A stretch of 56,560 nucleotides of DNA, taken from the NCBI GenBank assembly GCA_024811115.1, contig JAKOGH010000250.1, positions 1-56,560 on the forward strand. Direction: 5' to 3'. Shown here piece after piece: positions 33,785-45,966 of the stretch (positions are counted from its first letter, which is position 1; the number at the start of each line of letters is the position of its first letter). Origin of the DNA: Terana coerulea. Taxonomy: Eukaryota > Basidiomycota > Agaricomycetes > Polyporales > Phanerochaetaceae. Made by a program: the position numbers and the translations under genes. The notes below the pieces were generated by a model. It ran no database searches. It saw nothing but the letters and a program-made list of their open reading frames with translations, and had not been told where the DNA came from.

Positions 33785-36700
33785 ATGTCAAAGACATCCT
33801 CTGAAGACCCTCATGAACCTCATTTCGATCAGCCCGAGTATCTCTAGTACGTCGCGTACCCCTCTCATCGCGTGCTCGCTCAACTCCCGCAGTACTGTGC
33901 TGAATCTCCCGACGACTGCGTCAAGCGAGGACATCCGGGAGCGGTACCGCCAGCTCTCGCTCGTGTTCCATCCGGACAGACAGCATGGAAAGCCCACGGA
34001 GGAGACGGCGACGAAGCGTTTCTTAGAGGTTCAGAAGGCGTATGAAAGTGCGTTATGGCTCGCTTAGAGCTGTCTTCGGTTGCTGAGCTTATTGGTCCTC
34101 GTAGTTCTATCCGACCCTGTCACTCGGTACGTGTCAGAAACATGAAGTTATGTGGTCTTCCTAATGCTAGCCCGCAGCCGGGCGTACGATTTATATGGTA
34201 CGAGATTTGTGTCTAGATTGCCTAGAGGTGTTCACGGCGTGTAGGTCTGGAGGGTGTTGCTTTAACTCAGCGGCTGCAGCTCTCCGGTCTGCCGCCAGAG
34301 AAAGTGAGCGTCCGCGTGCCTATGATGAAGCGTCAAATTCTCAGTTGAGCAGCTCGCGCCCGTGCTCGCGAGCGAGAAGGCGAAAGCAGACTTTACACAA
34401 GCGCAAGCGACATTGAAATCGGTCGGCAACGTAGGCCTGGGCGTCGACGCCACCTCGTTGTTTGACCCGGTGGACGATGACGCGTTCCACGCCCGCCCCC
34501 TGGCCACCCGCCTATGGGAACGCGCATCCCACGTGCGGCTCACGGGCGTGACGGTGAAGAACACGATCCAGGTCAGCAGTCCGATTCATTTCCGCGAAGC
34601 GTGCTGACACGGACGGGGGCGCAGAAATCCGTTTCGGACACGCTCACACTCACGCTCGCGAGCCAATCAAGGGTCGGGCCCGTGGGGGCATACAATCCCA
34701 AGCAGGGCGGCACGTCCATGGCACCCTCCGCTATCAACATTCACCGAGAATAGGCGTCACGGTGGGTGCGCTCTCGTAAAGCTCCCCTTGCTATTCCTGG
34801 CTGCAACTGAAGCGCGGTCCGCCACAGGCTTCTAGCTCCCTGTTTGGAGGGCGGAACCTTACCCTGGGTGGCAACTACGATGATGGCGACAACACGGTTG
34901 TGTTCAAGACGTTCTTCGCGCCCGGTTTGGTGAACGCTTTGGCCCGTCTGGTGTCGCTGGAGGCCGCCCCGGCGGTGGCGCGCACGCCGCCGGTGTCGCT
35001 GACGCTGCAGCGGCGGCTGTACCCCGGGCTGGACACCTTCGGCGTGTGCGAGGTCAGCACGCACGGCGCACTGCCGACGGTCACGCTCGCGCTCTCGTCC
35101 GCGCGGCGGCTCGACCTCGCGCTCGACGACGACGCCGCCGCGGGCGCCGCGCCGCAGGGCCCGCCGTCGCGCACGGGCACGGCGGTGTGCGTCGGGCAGT
35201 GGAGCGCGGGCGCGGGGCTCGCGGGCCTGTTCCCGCTGCTGTTCGCCGAGTGCGGCGTCGTGCTCGCGGAGCTCGGGCTGACGCTCACGGCGCGCGCGGA
35301 GGCGCAGCTGCAGGTGCAGCGCGGCGTCTTGACGGCGGCGTGGGCCGCGGCGCCCAGTGCGGCGCTCAGCCGCGTCGGCGTGGACGTGGGCGTGGGCACC
35401 GGCGGCGTCTTCCTCAAGCTGGAGTGAGTGGCAGCTCTCCCAGGATGGCTGGCGATGCTCATGAGCGGGCCTCCTTCGCAGCGTGACCTTCATGAACCAG
35501 GGCTTCTATTTGCCCATCATGCTGTCATCCGAGCACAGTTCTGCCGCGAGCCTCTGGGCGACGGTGGCGCCGGCCACCGCTGTCGTGCTCGCGTACCACT
35601 TTGTATTGCGGCCGCTCAAGCGGAGACAACGCCTGGAGTGGGTACCCCGTCGTCCGATTAGAGTTGGTGATTTATTGACGCGTACTTACGTGAACCGTCC
35701 AGGTTCTTCCGTCAGGCACGCCAGGACCTGCGCGAGGCCAAGTCCGATATAGTTCGCGCGGCCGAGGAGACCGCATCACTGTTACGCGACAGCGCGCGGC
35801 GGCACACCGCGGCCGAGGCGTCAAAGGACGGTGCGCCGTGTTCGGTGTCGCTCTGGCGGGCCTGCAACTGACGGACGTGTGCCAGGGCTCGTCGTGCTCG
35901 ACGCGCGGTACGGGCCCGACGGAGCACGACGAGGGCGCGGTGCGGGGGCTCGAGATCGATGTGACGGTGCCCGTGCAGGCTCTGGTTCACCACAGCCAGC
36001 TGTACATCCCCGGCGGACGCAGCAAGGTGCGTTCTAGGCTCCACGCATGCCCTTCTCCTCGTTTGCGCTCGTGGGGCTGCCCACGCCTGTCGTCGGCGAT
36101 GCAGCCTCCTCTGGGTTCTCGACTCAACGAAGGCCCCACTCTCCCTGCCAATACGGGCTGGGGCAAACCTTGGCTGAGCACTGGCCCAATGCGACGCATG
36201 CTGCCCATGCGAAGCGACGCGAGGACCCACGGGCGATGCGTGTTGGCTGCGAATGCCCGCGATGCGCCTGATGTTCTCAGGGGGCGAAAGAAGGGGGTAT
36301 AATTAGTGCCCCCGGCGTCCGTCCAGGATTAGCCCTCGCCCAAACGGCGGGGGGATCCCAGATTTCATTAGGCCTCTCTGCGAGGGCCCTCGTTCTCCCG
36401 CCCGTGATGCCCATTCCGGGCGGGCGACGATCCCGATCGCCACTCTTATCTCTTTTCGCCTGCCGCTGTCGTCGCGGGGTCCAGGGGGCTTCCCACGGCG
36501 CCGAGCCGCGGCGGGTGACGTTACGGTTCTGCGTTTCTAGCTGCGTCGTTTCCTGTTGTGACGCCACGCGCATGCTCACTTTTTTTTTCGCCCTCCCTCC
36601 GCGGGCGCAGGCCGGCCTGCAGGGCTTCTACGACCCCGTCCCCGCGGCGGCCAAGTCGCTCCGGGTGCGCTACGCCTTCCGGGGCCGCCCGCACTACGCA

Positions 36701-36842
36701 GAGACGGCCGACCTGGCGCCGCTCGTGCTGCCGCTCGAAGGTGCGTCGCCCCGCGTGCGGCTCCGTGCCAATCTGCTGATTGACTGTGGGTTTGTTCTTG
36801 TTGTTTGTCTGGCGTGGGTGGACAGAGCACCGTGTGCCGTGA
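33785..36842 (+). CDS. DNAJC11-like J-domain protein (mitochondrial outer-membrane type)
   Basis: Start MSKTSSEDPHEPHFDQ (33785). Early exons are about 33785-33846, 33893-34049, 34105-34126, 34178-34197, 34245-34303 and 34350-34571. The J-domain reads YTVLNLPTTASSEDIRERYR with HPD at 33969-33977 and LSDPVTRRAYDLYG. The middle has SVGNVGLGVDATSLF and later SLFGGRNLTLGGNYDDGDN, the beta-rich DNAJC11 region. The C-terminal domain (DUF3395) reads GFYLPIMLSSEHSSAA, ALVHHSQLYIPGGRSK and GLQGFYDPVPAAAKSLRVRY, ending EHRVP and TGA at 36840-36842. DNAJC11 relatives associate with the mitochondrial MICOS/SAM complexes and shape cristae. The frame must slip near 34690-34720, between LASQSRVGPVG and RYQHSPRIGVTVG, so one or two indels are present. 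Exon 2 onward splice signals are good. Confidence 0.82.
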
Positions 36843-39069
36843 CGGCCCTGGGAGCGGAGGCGGGCGCGGAGCACTGGCGTATAGCACGTAGCGGATATGT
36901 TGCGAATGAAAGGAAGAAGGGATCCCCCACTCCCCTGCGCGTGTGTGTGTGTGCTGGCGTCGCTTGGTGCGTCGTTGCCACTTTGGCCCCCGCTCGCGTG
37001 AGGGCTGTGAGCTTGGGAGCCGCGAGCAGCAGCGAGCCTCCCATAAACTGCAGTCAGGCCACACAGCTGATGGCAGTTCCAAGACGAGCGTTGATCGCCC
37101 TGGGCCGTCGAAGCTACGCTGACACGAGCACGTCAAAGGCATGCGCCCGGAAAGGGACTGGCACCCCCGCAGGTGACGGCAGCCGCTGCTCGATGCGGAC
37201 GGGCCAGGACTCGTGAGTACGCCACAAAGGAGACGCGACTTATTGGGCAGGGGCCTTTCCAAAACGCCGTGGCCTGGGAACAGCAGCGCACAGGGTCCGC
37301 ATGACCTCACTGCGGCCGACCCTGTGTGATGGTGAATTGCCGGAGTCGCGATGTATGTAGCCGGCCCTCCCCAGCCTGCTGGTTCCTCTCCCTCCGAGGA
37401 GATCATCGTGCGTGTGCGGGGGGCGGCGGGAGAATCGTGCCCGGCCTGGCCTCGAACGCGAGCTTCGCCTAACTCCGCCCTTTCCAAACTGTTGCCGCAT
37501 ATGCGGGCTTCCCATCAGTGGGAACGCCGGGAACGCAGTGCAGGGTCCTGCCAGTGCGAGGTGCGAGGTGTGCTTGTTCGGGGTGGGCCATCAGGCAGCT
37601 TGTGCGCACCGCGTTCTGCGGTTCTGCGGCCACACGCCACTTTATGCAATCGCCCGTGTTCTCGAACCCTTCTGCGCGCAGTCGTATGTGTGCCGTCCTC
37701 TGGGTTTCGTCTCTGCAGGCGACGGCGTCCGCGGTGGTGGGAGGGCGAGACGGCGGGCTTATCTGTCGTGGGCGGACCGCGGACAGCGCCTTCTCCCGCG
37801 AACCTTTCTCGCCCCCGGGCCTGGCGACTGAATGCGACATAAACGTGCGATAAGCGTGACACAAAGTTGCGCGGCGCGTACACGATCTGTCGCTCGCCCG
37901 TCCGTCCGTCCTCGCCCGCGCGGGCGCTCCCCGCCCCGCCGCCGCAGATTGGCTTCGCGCGGCCGTGCCCCATCCGGCAGCCGCAGCCCGCGGCGCCGGG
38001 CGCGAGCCTGCCAGAAACGCAGAAGCCCCGCGCACCATAAGGAGTGGCGTAGGAACGGGCGGGCGAGCTGGTCAACTGATTGCGGTTCGCTGCCCTCGCT
38101 AATCACCACCCTGCCAGGGGTCTGGGCTCTGCGCTGTCTGCGCCTGGCGCGGGGTCCTTGTTGCCCGCGGGCATCTTGGGTGGGTGCACAGCGTTTGTGC
38201 GTCGCCCGCCGCCGTCGTTCACAGCGCGCACTCCCGCTCACCTGCCGCGCCGTGCCCGCCGGCGGTGTGCCCTGCGGCCGGCCTTCATACCAACGCCTGG
38301 GGAAACGCGCCGATCTGGCGCGCTCCCACGGGCCAATTCTAATCAGTCGATCAGATTGAGTGGGACTCCCTTACGGCGTGCAGAAAGTTCGCGGGAGAAT
38401 ATCAGGGGCATCTCCGGCGGAGGGGGGGGCGGGGATCTAGCCTGCCCCGGTTTAATAAATTAGTCTATCTGGTTGGCTGCACCCACCGTAATCGGCGTCG
38501 ACGTCGTCAGCGGCAGCGGGAGCGATATCGCTGCAGCGCGCGCCCCTCCTCCCGCCGCCGACGGTCGCGCTCCCGCTCTGCGTCCTGACGTCGCTTGGGC
38601 GACGACCCGGCGGAGCAGCACGGTGCGCCGGCGGGCATGGGGGCGGTTTCGTCGTCGTCTGGCAGCGACGCCATTTAACCTATTATGAGCCTGTTGTCGC
38701 TGGAACGCACACTAGCCTAATAAGCAAAGCGCTGCTGGGGACAATACAAGCGTAAAGCGTAAAATACCTGCCAATCGCTCACGCCGGCGGTGCGGGTGCT
38801 GTCTGCACGCTCGCCCAATCCGTGCTGAAAAATGCGCGGCGCGTGGTTGGCCTCGCAGGGCGGTCTGTGGCCGAATTTCCGGCGCGGTCGGCCATGCGGG
38901 TCACTGCCAAACTCAATGCAAACTCTAACGGCAACATCTCGAGATTCGGGGATCCCCTTCTTGGTTTGGTCCCTGGAACTGACTTCAGCAGCCGGGCGCC
39001 TTCCGCACTCCGCATAAATATCAAAGAGAGTCAAAACATAGCGGCCCCCTTCGATACCCTCCCGCCCCC
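36843..39069. other. 2.2-kb GC-rich stretch upstream of the WOPR gene
   Basis: Long open frames exist on both strands but look like GC-rich shadows: Arg/Pro/Ala-rich, with no domain and no splicing pattern. The stretch may be a long promoter or leader of the WOPR gene; WOPR regulators in other fungi have extended upstream regions. No motif is claimed. Confidence 0.45.
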
Positions 39070-40417
39070 ATGCAGCAGCCGACCCTGCACAACGTCCGCG
39101 TCCGCTCCACCCGCGATGCCCTCCAAATATTCTACGCCGTCGCCCGCGGCGTGCTCCCCATGATCTCCCGCCGCCTCGACGCCGAGGAGCGCCGCGCGAT
39201 CGTCCCAGGCAACGTCTACATCTGGGAGGAGCGCTGCGCGAACGCCGAAATCACTGGCCTTGGGATGGAGCGATGGTCCGTATTTTCTCGTTGTTTTCGC
39301 GCAGGGACTCGGGAGCGGGGACTGACGCTGCGTTCGCCGCCAGGACGGACGGCATCTCGTGGTCCGCGTCGCGCATCGCCCAAGAGTTTCTGTTCTACCG
39401 CCAGCGGGACTCGGACCAGGACTCGAGCCACCCGTCCGCGCAGTGGGCGAACATCATGAAGTGCGTCGTCCCCCCACGTCATGGCTGCTTCTGCCGCGAG
39501 CGTTGACGAAAATTTCCGTGCTTAGGAGACGGGATCCTCGTGGCTCTGCGAGCCCCCGCTCGGAAGTCGACCGGCTCATCAAGCAGACGTACAGCGTGCA
39601 CGTCTCCCTGCCAGAAGACCGGCCGCGGGGGATCACCCGGAAATGGCACCTCAGTGCGCGCCCCCTCTCCCCGCTTCTGCCGCCCGGCCGGTGCTGACCG
39701 CTAGTGATCGCGCTTTGCAGCGGCGTACTTCAGCCAGGCGACGCTCGACAGCCTGAGCAACATCGACAGCCTGCCCGGCGTCGGCGAGCTCGCCGTGCCG
39801 CACGGCTGGTTCAAGAACGCGCGCGCGAGCAAGGCGCGCCAGGGCGACGGCGGGCGCGAGGAGGACGGCGCGGTGTGCCAGGACCCGTGGGCGGCCGTCG
39901 AGCCCATGACGACCACCTTCCGCGCGCAGTTCTCGCTTGACGAGCCTCTTCCGCACGACGACAAGCGGCGCTGGCCGCCCCGCACGCCGCGCCCCGCCGC
40001 AGTTCGACGTCCACGCCCACGCCCGCCACGAGCCGTCGCCGCCCCGCCACGCCCCGCCGCCGCGCGCGGGCGTGGTCTCGCACCCTGGGCGGCCGCCCGT
40101 CGACGCGGCGCACGAGTACTACCGCGACGCGTCGCCGTTCACGAGCCCGTCCTCGTCCTCGGCGTCGTCCGAGCTCGAGCCGTCTCCGCGCGCGTACAGC
40201 GCACCCGCAACGCCGCCCGCGCCGGCCCACGCCCCCGGCGGTGCAGATCGCGCATGGGCCCGGCGTGCCCGAGCGCAGCCTCGTCCCGCTCGCGTTCCTC
40301 ACGACGCTCCGCCAGCCCGTGCGCGACCCCGTCGCGGAGGACTGCCTGCGCCGGCTCGCGAGCACGCCGCGGCTCGAGCACCGCTGGGCGGACGCGCGCG
40401 TACCCCGCCCGCCATGA
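39070..40417 (+). CDS. WOPR-domain (Gti1/Pac2 family) transcription regulator
   Basis: Exons 39070-39275, 39344-39460, 39526-39653 and 39721-40417 have good splice sites and one continuous phase. Exon 1 (MQQPTLHNVRVRSTRDAL.. then VLPMISRRLDAEERRAI and VYIWEERCANAEITGLG) with TDGISWSASRIAQEFLFY is the first WOPR half. Exons 3-4 give RLIKQTYSVHV, RKWHLTAYFSQATLDSL and WFKNARASKAR, the second half. Family members (Wor1, Ryp1, Pac2, Gti1) bind DNA and control morphology and development. The C-terminal part is Pro/His/Ser-rich (QFDVHAHARHEPSPPRHA, YYRDASPFTSPSSSSA). It changes frame near 39965-40000 and again near 40230 before VQIAHGPGVPERSLVPLAF and the stop at 40415-40417. Without these shifts the frame would run to 40448 in an unnatural Arg-rich tail, so two indels are likely. 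The DNA-binding domain itself is undamaged. Confidence 0.85.
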
Positions 40418-41242
40418 GGCGCCGCTGCCCTGCGCCCCTGTCTGCTAGCGGGCTGGCTCAGGCTGCCCGGATCACAGGAGGGAGTCCTGCGCGCGTGCCG
40501 GAGCGGAGGATCCAGGAGGGTGTCTGCACGGCGCGTGCGGCCCCGATATGCTACGGGAGGCCCGCCGCGCCTGCGCCTGCTTCGCGGACGGGGGTGGCTT
40601 CTCGTGCCGCTGCTGACGCGATCGCGCTTCCCACCCGCCGCGCGGTGCCTGGCCGCTCCCCCGTTCGCGCCCCACGCGCGTGACGATCTGTGAGCATGAC
40701 ATATGTACTGGCCCTAAGTAAACCACCCTGTTGTATTTGTACGCCTCGCGTGACGATGTCCCCCGAATATACATATCCGGCCCATCGTCCCCCACGCCCG
40801 GCGCGTGCGCCGCGAGCTAGATCGGCATGCGCCTCAGTTAGCGTGGGCCTCAGCCGAGCTTGCAGCTCAGTACGGGTGGGTGCGTCCCGCGCCACGTCCG
40901 GCGCCGTACCCATAAGCATATGCACAATAAAGACAGGCCAGAGCTCGGAGGGCCGTCCGTCGAACGGCCGCCTCGGACGGGGCAGGCACGGCGGAAGCAG
41001 GCTGCTGACGTGATCGCGTTTCCCGCCACCCACCAAAGGATCAAGTCGCGCCCCACGGGAACTCTATCGAATATATTGCCCGCACCGTGCGCTCTCAAGA
41101 TCTTATACATAGCCCGTCGCTGCTTCGCGTGCGCCCCAGCACGTATATACACGGTGGGCCCGCGGTGACGCCCCCGCATGCCATATGCGGGTATATTGGC
41201 CTCCCACTAGCGTGGACGGGCAGGCACGCCGCGGACGCCTGC
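40418..41242. other. Spacer between convergent WOPR and MutY genes
   Basis: Both neighbouring genes end here (plus-strand WOPR, minus-strand MutY), so this is a shared 3' region. No further gene is seen; open frames are GC-rich shadows. Confidence 0.5.
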
Positions 41243-43417
41243 TTACGGCTCGCTGCCCCACAGCGAGCACGCCTGCCGCCAGACCTTGAGCACGCCCGTC
41301 CCGATGCTGCGGGGAAGACGCGGTGAGCGGTGTGTAAACGGTTGGTTGCGCGCACACCCAGCCGGCGGGCGGACGGCGGACTCACTTGGCATTCGGCACG
41401 TCTTCCATGCGCGTCCACAGCGCGCTCGGCGGCGCGGCGGCGAGCGCGACGGCGTCCGCGGCAGCCTGCGCCTTCTTGGTCGCCCGCTTTCGCGACTTCG
41501 TCGCTGCCGCGGCGACGGTGGGCTCCCGCGGGGCGAGCGCAGGCGGCGCGGTGCCGCCGCCCTCGAGGCGCACCCACTGCACGCGGTACGTCTTCCGGAT
41601 GTGCGAGAAGGCGTGGGGGACGTCGCCCGCGCGCCGCACGTCCGCGATGCGCAGGTCCTGCGGGGCGCCCTCAGGCTGCCGCCCCTCCCCACGCGGCGCC
41701 AGCGGCACCGCCAACAGGCCCGTGAGGAGGCGCGCGGGGATGTCGCGCATGGCGGCCGCGGACAGGCCGTGCGCCACGTCCGGCTCCGTGGGGAACTCGT
41801 GCAGGCCTGCCAAGAGGCCTGGCAGGCGGCGAGGAATTTAGGTTAAGTGGCAGACGCAAGTCGGGAATGGTAGGGACACTGACCTCCTTCTGGCCGACGG
41901 ACGAGGAGGAACCACCGCGCGTCGGTCACGGGGTGCCGCCACTCGACGACGTTCACGACGTCCAGCTCCTCGCGCGCTTTCTTCCGCTCCGCCTTCATCG
42001 GGAACGCCGTCGCCGCGCCCGTGCACGGCAGCGGCTCACAGAGCGTGCACGCCTCCTCGATATCTGGCAATGCGTGCTTTGCAGCCACGGTGTCGGTCGG
42101 CGGCTCCTGGTGGCAGAGCGTCAGCGCAGAGTGCTGTAATCTCCGGGCAAGGTTCAACACACCTGGGCCGCGGCGTGCTCGTACCGGTACGCGCCGCACC
42201 AGGCGCGCAACGGGCACGCCGCGCACGCCGGTGCGCGCACCTTGCACACCGTCGCGCCGAGCTCGATGAGCGCCTGGTTCACATCGCCTGGCCGCGCGGC
42301 ACCCTGCACCGAGCGCGGCGGCGCCCGCCCAGAGGACGTCGAGGGTCGGCCGCGCCTTCGGGCGGCGCGTGCAGCGCGAGGACGCGGCTCAGCAGCCGGT
42401 GCACGTTCCCGTCCAGCTGCACAAACACAAACACAGACACAGACACAGACACAGACACAAAACGGCCTGGGGTTCAGCGGGGGCGCGGCGCGACGCAGGG
42501 GAAGCGGGGACGCACCACGGGGACGCACTCGTTGTAGGCGATGGAGCAGATCGCGCCGGCGCTGTACCTGCCTATCCCTGGCATCTGCGCTTCCATGGCC
42601 TGCGCGTTGTCCGGCAGGCGGCCGCCGAGCTCGTCGACGGCCTTCTTGGCGCCGCTGAGCAGGCGGGCGGCCCGCGAGTAGTACCCGAGTCCCTTCCACA
42701 GCGCGTTCACCGTCTCGATGTCCGCGGCGGCCTGGGAGCCGTGCAGACGTGCCGCGTTGTCAGTGTTTTCGGCGGCTCTCGATGCCTACGCGGTTACGTA
42801 CGAGGTCTGTGATAGTGGGAAATCTGGCGACAAGGATTGATAGTGTTAGCGGAGAATATAGATTGGGTATTAGGGTGCTCGGCGACCGACCTCGCCATCC
42901 ATGTGTTGTAGTACGGGATGACCGTCGCGACCTGCGTCTGCTGGAGCATGATCTCGGAAATCCAGACCTGCGGTTCATCCACAGTTTCGCCGCGCGCGAC
43001 ACTCACTCATCAGCACCCTAAATCGCCTCGTCGCAGTGAGACGGACGCACTTCGTACGCACGCTGCGCGCGTTCGGCGGGCCCGAACGTCGGGTCGTATG
43101 GCTTCCGCCACGGCATGCCGCGGGCCTCGTGCACGCCCGCGTACCACTGCAGCAGCGCACCGCGCATGGGCGCAGGCTCCCGAACCGTGTGCGTGGACCG
43201 TGCGTGCGGCGGGCCGGCGTCGGGGGCACTGGCAGCTCTACGTCCTCCGCGGGCTCGGCGGTGGCCGCGGAGCCGCGCGTCTTCTTCTGTGTCTTCCTGC
43301 GCGTCGAGGATGTGGCCCGTGTGCGCGACTGCCGCTTGGGCGGTGCAAAGACGCGTCGCTGTCAGCGCCCTCGTAGTCCGCCGAGTCCGAGTCCTCTGCA
43401 CGTCGACGTTTGGCCAT
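41243..43417 (-). CDS. mutY: MutY-type adenine DNA glycosylase (MUTYH homologue)
   Basis: Starts [17 protein letters not shown] (43417), a basic tail likely used for nuclear entry. The catalytic part reads [54 protein letters not shown] and the helix-hairpin-helix [12 protein letters not shown]. Next is [11 protein letters not shown] with the catalytic Asp codon at 42411-42413. The iron-sulphur loop [17 protein letters not shown] has C-x6-C-x2-C-x5-C spacing. The C-terminal NUDT-like part has [23 protein letters not shown] and the final exon [11 protein letters not shown], stop 41243-41245. The enzyme removes A paired with 8-oxoG in base-excision repair. The N-terminal tail changes frame twice between 43340 and 43190, probably by indels in GC-rich runs. 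The intron before DGNVHR carries a microsatellite. Other exons read cleanly. Confidence 0.88.
42421..42461. repeat. ACACAG hexamer microsatellite inside a MutY intron
   Basis: About four copies of ACACAG with flanking ACAAAC variants, within the intron just upstream of the exon that carries the catalytic Asp. On the coding strand it reads GTGTCT repeats close to the acceptor and forms part of its pyrimidine-rich stretch. Confidence 0.8.
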
Positions 43418-44178
43418 CTTTCCAGGATTGCTCTGTGTATGGCGTCAATAATCAAGAAAGTCGTTTAGGTCCCAGTGAATTCAACGACGGCGGGTTCTGC
43501 TACAGTACGTAGTCAGTTTGGTAACGCTCGTTTTGCAACATACTGACTGTGAAACTTGGATCTGTGGCTGTCGGGGCCCGGGTCCTCGCGTGCACGATGT
43601 GGTCCAAGTAGGTCCAAGTTCGACTCGGAGATGACAGGGCGCGTCGGGGACGGGTCACGGCCGCTTGTTGTGTGACCGCTGTTTGCCTCTGCGGCTCTCA
43701 GTGCTCCACATCACGGCCTCACCACAGATCCGTCCGAAATAAACTGTGGGCGCAGGTGTGCGCAATACCATGTCGTTGGAAGTCAAACATACAGACCCGG
43801 GGCCCTAGATACACGAGCAAAGAATAAAAATACCGACTTGTCACCAGCTTGTCACAGCAAGCGCGGTAGGTCACTCTGTCACATCAAAGTCAAAGAGCGG
43901 GGGCGGGTTGGCTCATTGCTCTTTTTTTTTTGTAGGCTAAGCGAGGACCCAAACCAAACATCTATCATCGCAAGCCGTGATGTTTCTTTACTTTGAAACA
44001 GAGGGTGAGCAGGCAGCAGAGGAGGCTGTTTCACTGAACCGCCTAAAGCGGCAGGAGTGATGCTGATCCGGCTGTTCTCACGGCTACTAAACCGCCACGT
44101 CGTCTCTTTGCGCTCCTCCTCGACTTTCTTTCGTTCCTTCACCGTTCTGCACCACCCCTCGCCCGCCGCCCCGCCCCC
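43418..44178. promoter_or_regulatory. Divergent promoter region of MutY and SURF4 genes
   Basis: 760 bp between two oppositely directed starts. The SURF4 side has a CT-rich tract (44098-44178), typical of basidiomycete core promoters; there is also a run of ten T (43922-43931). No other gene is seen. Confidence 0.5.
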
Positions 44179-45471
44179 ATGTCCTCCCGCATCAACATCG
44201 CGCGGCCCGCCTCTGGAGGCTACCAGCCCGACCCGCACGGCTTCGCCAACTCGCGCCCGTCCTCGGGCTACCGCGCGGCGAACCCTGACGACCCGCTCGA
44301 GAAGGCGCGTGTGTTCGCGAAGACGGTCGAGGACAACGTCGAGATCTACACGCAGCCGCTGAAGCCGCACCTGCCCGCCATCGGCCGCTTCATGATCGTC
44401 GTCACCTTCCTCGAGGACTCGCTCCGCATCGTCTCGCAGTGGTCGGACCAGCTCTGGTACCTGCAAGGTGCGTGCGCGGGCGGCCGTGTTCGTCCCGCCC
44501 TCCTGCTACGTGTCCGTTCACACACGTTTTGTCGGTCTGCGCAGACACCGGCGTTTCCCCTGGGGAGTCTCCCACGTCTTCCTCGCCATTAACGTCATCG
44601 TAAGTGGCCCCGTGCAACGCCTCGCGTCCGCGCGTGGTGCTCAAGTTTGCAACTCCGTTCTATAGACGATGTTGGTTTGGCTCCGGCGCTGTCATTACGA
44701 AGAAACACACGGAGTACGCGGTTGGTGGTCTGCTCGGCGTCGTCATAATGCAAGCGGTCGGATACGGCCTCATCTTCGACCTCAACTTCTTCCTCCGCAA
44801 CCTCTCAGTCATCGGCGGTCTCCTCATGGTGTTCAGCGACTCCATGTACACCCGCAGGACACTCTTCGCCGGCCTTCCGACTCCTCAGCGAGACAGACCG
44901 CAAGAAATAGTATGTTGAATTTCAATTGACTGCTTTATTTGCATTTTGGCTGACGGCGCCTGTAGCTTCTTGCTCGCAGGCCGTGTGCTGCTCATCTTCC
45001 TCTTCATCGGATTTGCGTTCAGAGGTGAATGGAGCATCATCCGGTTCCTTGTCTCCCATCATTGGTCTTGCCGCCTGCACCATGGTTGCCGTCGGTTTCA
45101 AGGCCAAATGGTCGGCCGCATTCCTAGTCCTCGTGTTGAGCGTCTTCAATGTCTTCATCAACAACTGGTGGAGCGTCCACAGCGCACACCCTCAGAGGGA
45201 CTTCCTCAAGTGCGTATTCACTCTCTTTGGATCGTGGAATATAAGCTGAGTATGTTGCTCTAGATATGACTTCTTCCAGACTCTCTGTAGGTTTTCCGAA
45301 CATTCGCTGATTTCAATAACTCATTGTATCCCGCGCAGCCATTGTTGGAGGTCTGATCTTTGTTGGTAAACATGGGTCCTGGTACGCTCACCTCGACTTT
45401 CAATCTTGTGTATATTCTCTAATTATCACATAGGTGGCCTGTCTGTCGACGAAAAGAAGAAGACGTATTAG
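44179..45471 (+). CDS. SURF4/Erv29-family ER cargo receptor
   Basis: Start MSSRINIARPASGGYQPD (44179). Exons are about 44179-44467, 44545-44599, 44666-44909, 44966-45209, 45264-45286, 45339-45366 and 45434-45471. The protein reads KTVEDNVEIYTQPLKPHLP, FMIVVTFLEDSLRIV, FPWGVSHVFLAINVI, TEYAVGGLLGVVIMQAVGYG, FFLRNLSVIGGLLMVFSDS, LLAGRVLLIFLFIGF, CTMVAVGFKAKWSAAFLVLV and FFQTLSIVGGLIFV, ending KKKTY. That is the multi-span SURF4 pattern with a C-terminal dilysine KKxx signal for return to the ER. SURF4 loads secretory cargo into COPII vesicles. At least four one-base shifts are needed: one base missing at 44545 (D-Y-R becomes D-T), one extra in TTGGTTT near 44675, one near 44880, and one near 45055. 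Splice sites are all intact, which argues for assembly errors. Confidence 0.85.
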
Positions 45472-45966
45472 GCGGGTTCAAAAGCATGCGCCTCTGAACG
45501 GGGCGGGAGGATTGGAAGCTGCAGGATTGTTTTATGTACCGCCAGTGGTAACCTCGGATCCACAATCTGGCATCTTCAACAGGCGAGCAAGTCATCTGTG
45601 GGAGAGGGGCGGGGATATGTTAGTTTCTTTTATATATTTTGTCGCATGTGCAAACAGGAGTGCATTTGTCTGGAAGCATCCCATCCGTTTCTCTATCGGG
45701 TTCTCGTTCAAGACTTCAAGTTGCATTGCTTTTGAGTATTCGCGTCAGGAGACTCCTAGGAAACTTGGTGGTGGGCGCTTGCACATGTGGCGCTTTGGGC
45801 GTCCAAATATTGATCTTGTGCCCAACCTTGATTGGACAAGAATTTTGAGCGGCACTCACTTCTCTCCCTTCCCTCCGCGGGGTCTCTGCTCATCACCTCG
45901 GTTTTCGTCAGCCCTCTGGGTTTTGAATACTTGGTTCGACCCCTCAGCACATACGATTCGACCACA
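45472..45966. other. Spacer between SURF4 and ENP2 genes
   Basis: No gene seen. It should contain the SURF4 3' end and the ENP2 promoter. Confidence 0.5.

Noticed and set aside
35046..35486. Long open frames on both strands in the GC-rich middle of the DNAJC11-like gene
   Set aside because: They are Arg/Ala-rich shadows; only the frame with SLFGGRNLTLGGNYDD continues across introns.
37240..38460. Open frames of 110-190 codons on both strands
   Set aside because: Composition follows GC content, no motif, no splicing, no paralogue; likely chance.
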